Origin: Gammaproteobacteria bacterium
GTDB taxonomy: Bacteria; Pseudomonadota; Gammaproteobacteria; DSM-16500
Assembly: GCA_009885665.1 (NCBI GenBank)
Contig: VFKI01000098.1
Coordinates: 1 to 9,877, forward strand
DNA length: 9,877 nucleotides
Reading direction: 5' to 3'
Under the pieces are notes generated by a model that had not been told where the DNA came from, did not search any database, and saw only the letters and a program-made list of their open reading frames with translations. This document shows positions 6,701 to 9,877 of the stretch, piece after piece. The stretch's first letter is position 1; each line of letters opens with the position of its first letter. Made by a program: the position numbers and the translations under genes.

Positions 6701-7875
6701 CGGATGAATTGCGTATTCGTGAAAACGATATTTTCCAGCGTATTGAAAAGCTTTTATTAGATCTTGTCGCAGAAGGTGGCCCGGCTAAACTTAAGAAAGG
6801 CAGTAAGATTACCAAAGCGTATTTGGCGGAAGTGCCACGTGAAAAATGGTTTGAAATTCGCTTGCATGATGAAAAAGCCGGTGTGCAATTGGAAGCAGCT
6901 GCTGAGCAATATAAGCAAGAGCGTTTGGATTTTGAAAAAGCGTATGATGCTAAGCGGTTGAAAATCACGCAAGGCGATGATTTGCCACCAGGCGTACAAA
7001 AGGTTGTTAAAGTGTATCTGGCAGTAAAACGTCGTATTCAGCCGGGTGATAAAATGGCCGGTCGTCATGGTAACAAGGGTGTTGTTTCAATTATCGTGCC
7101 AGTGGAAGATATGCCTTATATGGCCGATGGGACACCGATTGATATCGTATTGAATCCGCTTGGCGTGCCATCACGTATGAATATTGGTCAGGTGTTGGAA
7201 ACCCATTTAGGGTGGGCAGCAAAAGGCTTGGGTCAAAAAATTGGCCGCATGTTGGACGCACAGCAATCTGCTAAAAACATCCGTGAATTGTTGGGCAGTA
7301 TTTACAATACCGGCACAGGTAAAACTGAAAAACTGACAAGTTTGGCAGATGCTGAAATCATGACGCTGGCAAAGAACTTGCGTGCGGGTGTGCCCATGGC
7401 GACGCCGGTATTTGATGGTGCGTCTGAAGCAGAAATCAAAACGATGTTGGCTTTAGCGGATCTACCGGAAAGTGGTCAGACAACATTGTACGATGGTCGT
7501 ACCGGCGAAGCGTTTGAGCGTCAGGTGACAGTGGGTTATATGTATATGATGAAGTTAAACCATTTGGTTGACGATAAAATGCATGCCCGTTCGACCGGTT
7601 CATACAGTTTGGTGACGCAGCAACCGTTGGGCGGTAAGGCGCAATTTGGTGGCCAACGCTTCGGGGAAATGGAAGTGTGGGCGTTGGAAGCTTATGGCGC
7701 GGCTTACACTTTACAAGAAATGCTGACGGTAAAATCAGACGATGTCGGCGGGCGTACGCGTATGTATAAAAACATTGTTGACGGCGATCACTATATGGAA
7801 CCCAGCATGCCTGAAGCGTTCAATGTATTGATTAAAGAAATCAGATCGCTTGCGATAAATATGGATCTGGAATAA
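3796..7875 (+). CDS. rpoB: DNA-directed RNA polymerase subunit beta
   Basis: A 1359-residue catalytic core subunit (E. coli 1342) that forms one pincer of RNA polymerase. The N-terminus MGSVYSYTEKKRIRKDFG matches the family, so the ATG behind AGGGGGT is the start. Landmarks, with E. coli equivalents: the rifampicin pocket at residues 515-541 has Q521 (513), D524 (516), H534 (526), R537 (529), S539 (531) and L541 (533), all the wild-type sensitive residues. E821-D822 (813-814) lie in NGYNFEDS. Lysines K1086 and K1094 (1065, 1073), which contact the active-site RNA and NTP, lie in GDKMAGRHGNKG. The conserved C-terminus contains STGSYSLVTQQPLGGKAQFGGQRFGEMEVWALEAYGA. Extra length relative to E. 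coli is about 8 residues near the N-terminus and about 13 between residues 822 and 1086, in the lineage-variable SI2 area. No frameshift or stop. Confidence 0.99.
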   Translation: MGSVYSYTEKKRIRKDFGKHSGAIEAPPLLQLQMESYRAFLQADIPMTARENAGLHAAFGSVFPITSFSGHSVLEYVGYRLGEPVFDVRECRMRGLTYGASLRVQVRLVHYDREASGDTRVVKDVREQEVYMGEMPLMTEHGTFVINGTERVIVSQLHRSPGVFFEHDRGKTHSSGKLLFSARVIPYRGSWLDFEFDPKDCVYVRIDRRRKLPATILLRALEYSVEEILGIFFENNLFHIHAGEFNLDLVPERLRGEIAPFEIKKGSKVIVEAGRRITVRHIAQMEKVGLDKLAVPAEYVVGKVLAKTLVNSETGEIIANANDIISPDILKGIIAAGITQFETLYVNEIGHGAYMSDTLRVDPTSTPLEALVEIYRMMRPGEPPTKDAAEVLFRNLFFSADRYDLSEVGRMKFNRRVGREEITGLGVLTREDIIAVLKTLISIRNGNGTVDDIDHLGNRRVRCVGEMTENQFRVGLVRVERAVKERLTMAESENLMPQDLINAKPVSAAIKEFFGSSQLSQFMDQNNPLSEITHKRRVSALGPGGLTRERASFEVRDVHPTHYGRVCPIETPEGPNIGLINSLAVYARTNQYGFLETPYRKVKEGKVTNEVQYLSAIEEGDFVIVQANATQDDGCHLIDALVQVRHKGEFTMTTPDQVQYMDVSPRQIVSVAAALIPFLEHDDANRALMGSNMQRQAVPTLKTEKPLVGTGMEGVVARDSGVTVVAKRDGIVDYVDATRIVVRVDDSYAATDQAGVDIYNLTKYTRTNQDTCINQRPLVQKGDAIRKGDVLADGQSTDLGELALGQNLLVAFMPWNGYNFEDSILLSERVVQEDRFTSIHIEELTCTSRDTRLGAEEVTADIPNIGEHALARLDECGIVYIGAEVSSGDILVGKITPKGETQLTPEEKLLRAIFGEKASDVKDTSLRVPTGMEGTVIDVQVFTRDGVEKDARVLEIEKNELARVYRDLSDELRIRENDIFQRIEKLLLDLVAEGGPAKLKKGSKITKAYLAEVPREKWFEIRLHDEKAGVQLEAAAEQYKQERLDFEKAYDAKRLKITQGDDLPPGVQKVVKVYLAVKRRIQPGDKMAGRHGNKGVVSIIVPVEDMPYMADGTPIDIVLNPLGVPSRMNIGQVLETHLGWAAKGLGQKIGRMLDAQQSAKNIRELLGSIYNTGTGKTEKLTSLADAEIMTLAKNLRAGVPMATPVFDGASEAEIKTMLALADLPESGQTTLYDGRTGEAFERQVTVGYMYMMKLNHLVDDKMHARSTGSYSLVTQQPLGGKAQFGGQRFGEMEVWALEAYGAAYTLQEMLTVKSDDVGGRTRMYKNIVDGDHYMEPSMPEAFNVLIKEIRSLAINMDLE

Positions 7876-7880
7876 TGTTA

Positions 7881-7911
7881 CTTCCCCTCGCGCATGTCGT
7901 GCTGGGGGAAG
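7881..7911 (+). promoter_or_regulatory. Hairpin in the rpoB-rpoC spacer
   Basis: CTTCCCC (7881-7887) pairs with GGGGAAG (7905-7911), with an inner GCA/TGC helix (7892-7894 with 7900-7902) and loop TGTCG. It begins five bases after the rpoB stop. No U-run follows, so it is not an intrinsic terminator. Its 3' arm contains GGGGAAGG, which would otherwise be a Shine-Dalgarno site for the minigene at 7923; the hairpin may mask it. Confidence 0.55.
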
Positions 7912-7922
7912 GAATATAATTG

Positions 7923-7934
7923 ATGAAATTTTAG
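7923..7934 (+). other. Possible three-codon minigene (Met-Lys-Phe) before rpoC
   Basis: ATG AAA TTT TAG. A purine-rich GGGGAAGGA (7905-7913) sits nine bases upstream, and the TAG stop overlaps the rpoC ribosome site. It may be chance, but position and spacing would allow translation followed by reinitiation at rpoC. Whether it is translated cannot be seen from sequence. Confidence 0.2.
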
Positions 7935-7939
7935 GGGGA
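7933..7939 (+). promoter_or_regulatory. Ribosome binding site that fixes the rpoC start at TTG 7947
   Basis: AGGGGGA at 7933-7939 has its last G eight bases before TTG 7947. It pairs with CCUCC of the anti-Shine-Dalgarno through one G-U. The first in-frame ATG (7965) is too close to the conserved domain and would remove the MRDLL-type N-terminus shared by RpoC proteins. Confidence 0.85.
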
Positions 7940-7946
7940 TATCACC

Positions 7947-9877
7947 TTGAGAGACTTGCTGAATATGGTAAGGCAGCAGACGCAGCATATCGCCGAATTC
8001 AACGGCATTCGTATTGGCTTAGCGTCGCCAGACATGATTCGCTCTTGGTCTTATGGAGAAGTCAAAAAACCCGAAACCATTAACTATCGCACGTTCAAGC
8101 CAGAGCGTGACGGTTTATTTTGCGCGCGTATTTTCGGACCCATCAAAGATTATGAATGTCTGTGCGGTAAATATAAGCGCTTAAAGCATCGTGGCGTTAT
8201 CTGCGAAAAATGTGGCGTCGAAGTTACGTTGTCGCGTGTCCGTCGTGATCGCATGGGGCATATCGAATTAGCCAGCCCAGTGGCGCATATTTGGTTTTTG
8301 CGTTCACTACCTTCCCGTATTGGTTTGTTGCTAGATATGACGTTGCGTGATATTGAGCGCATCTTATATTTTGAAGCATATGTTGTTATTGATCCAGGCA
8401 TGACGCAATTAGAGCGCGGCCAATTATTATCAGAAGAAGCGTATTACGATGCTATCGAAGAATATGGCGATGAATTTGATGCGCGTATGGGCGCGGAAGC
8501 CATTCAAGAATTGTTACGTGCATTAAACCTAGAAGGTGAAGTGACGCAAATTCGTGAAGATATTGCAGCCACTGCTTCTGAAGCTAAACTGAAAAAATTA
8601 TCCAAGCGTCTTAAATTGATCGAAGCATTTTTGGCTTCTGGTAATAAACCCGAGTGGATGGTGTTAAGCGTATTGCCCGTATTGCCACCGGATTTACGTC
8701 CATTAGTGCCGCTCGATGGCGGCCGTTTTGCCACATCCGATCTCAATGACTTATATCGTCGCGTCATTAATCGTAATAATCGGTTGAAGCGTTTGTTGGA
8801 ATTAAATGCGCCAGACATTATTGTGCGTAATGAAAAACGCATGTTGCAAGAAGCGGTTGATGCATTATTAGATAATGGTCGGCGCGGTCGTGCGATTACC
8901 GGTTCCAACAAGCGTCCGCTGAAATCATTGGCTGACATGATTAAAGGTAAGCAGGGTCGTTTTCGTCAAAACTTATTGGGTAAACGCGTCGACTATTCTG
9001 GCCGTTCGGTCATCGTGGTTGGACCCACGTTGCGCTTACATCAATGTGGTTTGCCAAAGAAAATGGCGTTGGAACTCTTTAAACCGTTTATTTTTAGCCG
9101 TTTGCAAACCCAAGGGTTGGCTTCCACAATCAAAGCCGCCAAAAAAATGGTGGATCGTGAAGAAGCGGTGGTGTGGGACATGCTTGAACAAGTCATCCGT
9201 GAGCATCCTGTGTTACTGAATCGTGCGCCGACGTTGCATCGTCTGGGTATTCAGGCGTTTGAACCGGTATTGATTGAAGGGAAAGCGATCCAATTGCATC
9301 CGTTGGTGTGTACGGCATATAACGCTGACTTTGACGGTGACCAAATGGCGGTGCACGTACCGTTGTCATTGGAAGCGCAGTTGGAAGCACGTTCGTTAAT
9401 GATGTCAACCAATAACGTATTGTCGCCTGCCAATGGTGAGCCGATCATCGTGCCGTCACAAGACGTGGTGCTGGGTCTTTACTATCTCACGCGTCCTAAG
9501 ATTAATGCGCGTGGTGAAGGCATGGTATTTTCTGATTTAAATGAAGTGCATCGCGCCTGTGAAACCGGTAAAGCGGAATTGCAAGCCAAGGTACGCGTAC
9601 GGATTACCGAAAAACGTTTGGCTGAAGATGGTAGCGTCATAGCGCAGCGTAGCTTAGTCGAAACCACAGTGGGTCGCGCACTGTTATCCGAAATTCTACC
9701 GGTCGGCATGTCGTTTGATGTTGTTAATCGTACGATGAAAAAGAAAACGATTTCAGGTGTGATCAATACCTGTTATCGCGATCTAGGCTTAAAGACCGCC
9801 GTTATTTTTGCCGATCAATTAATGTACATGGGATTTCATTATGCTACTAAATCAGGTATTTCTATTGGTATTGATGA
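7947..9877 (+). CDS. rpoC: DNA-directed RNA polymerase subunit beta' (3' truncated by window edge)
   Basis: The first 643 codons of a protein that is about 1400 residues in E. coli; the frame is open to the last base and is cut only by the window edge. It forms the second pincer and carries the active site. The N-terminus (M)RDLLNMVRQQ leads into LASPDMIRSWSYGEVKKPETINYRTFKPERDGLFC. The zinc-binding cysteines are C71, C73, C86 and C89 (ECLCGK...ICEKCG), one ahead of E. coli numbering. KRVDYSGRSVI around V348-R353 and the absolutely conserved NADFDGDQMAVH follow; in the latter D461, D463 and D465 chelate the catalytic magnesium. The segment ends at ...SGISIGID, before the bridge helix and trigger loop. 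The start is TTG, supported by the spaced AGGGGGA site and by alignment. It lies 71 bases after rpoB, in the same operon. Confidence 0.98.
   Translation, partial: MRDLLNMVRQQTQHIAEFNGIRIGLASPDMIRSWSYGEVKKPETINYRTFKPERDGLFCARIFGPIKDYECLCGKYKRLKHRGVICEKCGVEVTLSRVRRDRMGHIELASPVAHIWFLRSLPSRIGLLLDMTLRDIERILYFEAYVVIDPGMTQLERGQLLSEEAYYDAIEEYGDEFDARMGAEAIQELLRALNLEGEVTQIREDIAATASEAKLKKLSKRLKLIEAFLASGNKPEWMVLSVLPVLPPDLRPLVPLDGGRFATSDLNDLYRRVINRNNRLKRLLELNAPDIIVRNEKRMLQEAVDALLDNGRRGRAITGSNKRPLKSLADMIKGKQGRFRQNLLGKRVDYSGRSVIVVGPTLRLHQCGLPKKMALELFKPFIFSRLQTQGLASTIKAAKKMVDREEAVVWDMLEQVIREHPVLLNRAPTLHRLGIQAFEPVLIEGKAIQLHPLVCTAYNADFDGDQMAVHVPLSLEAQLEARSLMMSTNNVLSPANGEPIIVPSQDVVLGLYYLTRPKINARGEGMVFSDLNEVHRACETGKAELQAKVRVRITEKRLAEDGSVIAQRSLVETTVGRALLSEILPVGMSFDVVNRTMKKKTISGVINTCYRDLGLKTAVIFADQLMYMGFHYATKSGISIGID

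Noticed and set aside
6757..7068. Overlapping antisense and alternative-frame open frames inside rpoB and rpoC, such as this one
   Set aside because: They are shadows of strongly conserved coding sequence, with no ribosome sites, no family resemblance and no independent codon signal.

Overview
The window is a conserved housekeeping locus from a bacterium, very probably a gammaproteobacterium: tRNA-Thr(GGU) - tRNA-Trp(CCA) - secE - nusG - rplK - rplA - rplJ - rplL - rpoB - rpoC. All genes are on the + strand and in the classical order. RpoB, RpoC, NusG, L11, L1, L10 and L7/L12 align closely with Escherichia coli proteins as I remember them. SecE has three predicted membrane segments, as in gammaproteobacteria. 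The DNA is moderately AT-leaning (codons such as TTA, AAA, GAA and ATT are common). That would suit an AT-leaning lineage such as Legionellales, but the order cannot be decided by eye.

Layout. Positions 1-157 hold two tRNA genes 11 bases apart; the first lacks its first six bases because the window starts inside it. secE (186-563) and nusG (644-1195) supply a translocon subunit and a transcription elongation factor. A 98-base spacer with a strong imperfect hairpin leads into rplK-rplA (L11, L1). A 261-base leader follows; it folds like the L10 autoregulatory site and precedes rplJ-rplL (L10, L7/L12). The 164-base rplL-rpoB spacer holds two elements in series: a hairpin followed by a U-rich tract, matching the partial terminator known here in E. 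coli, and then a 17-bp perfect inverted repeat that would place an RNase III-type duplex just before rpoB. rpoB is complete. A 71-base spacer with a hairpin and a three-codon minigene leads to rpoC, which starts at TTG and runs off the window after 643 codons.

How it works together. The locus combines RNA polymerase core subunits, the ribosomal GTPase-stalk and L1-stalk proteins, NusG (which links RNA polymerase to the ribosome or Rho) and SecE. The visible RNA structures fit the known logic of this operon: L1 feedback on rplKA, L10-(L12)n feedback on rplJL, and partial termination plus RNase III cleavage lowering rpoBC expression relative to rplJL. Three genes (nusG, rplJ, rpoC) start with GTG or TTG, and several Shine-Dalgarno sites are runs of G.

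No mobile element, phage gene, CRISPR array, defence gene or unknown protein family was found. The region is ordinary core genome. The points of interest are the regulatory RNA structures, the missing tuf gene between the tRNAs and secE, and a one-unit extension of the L12-binding helix of L10.
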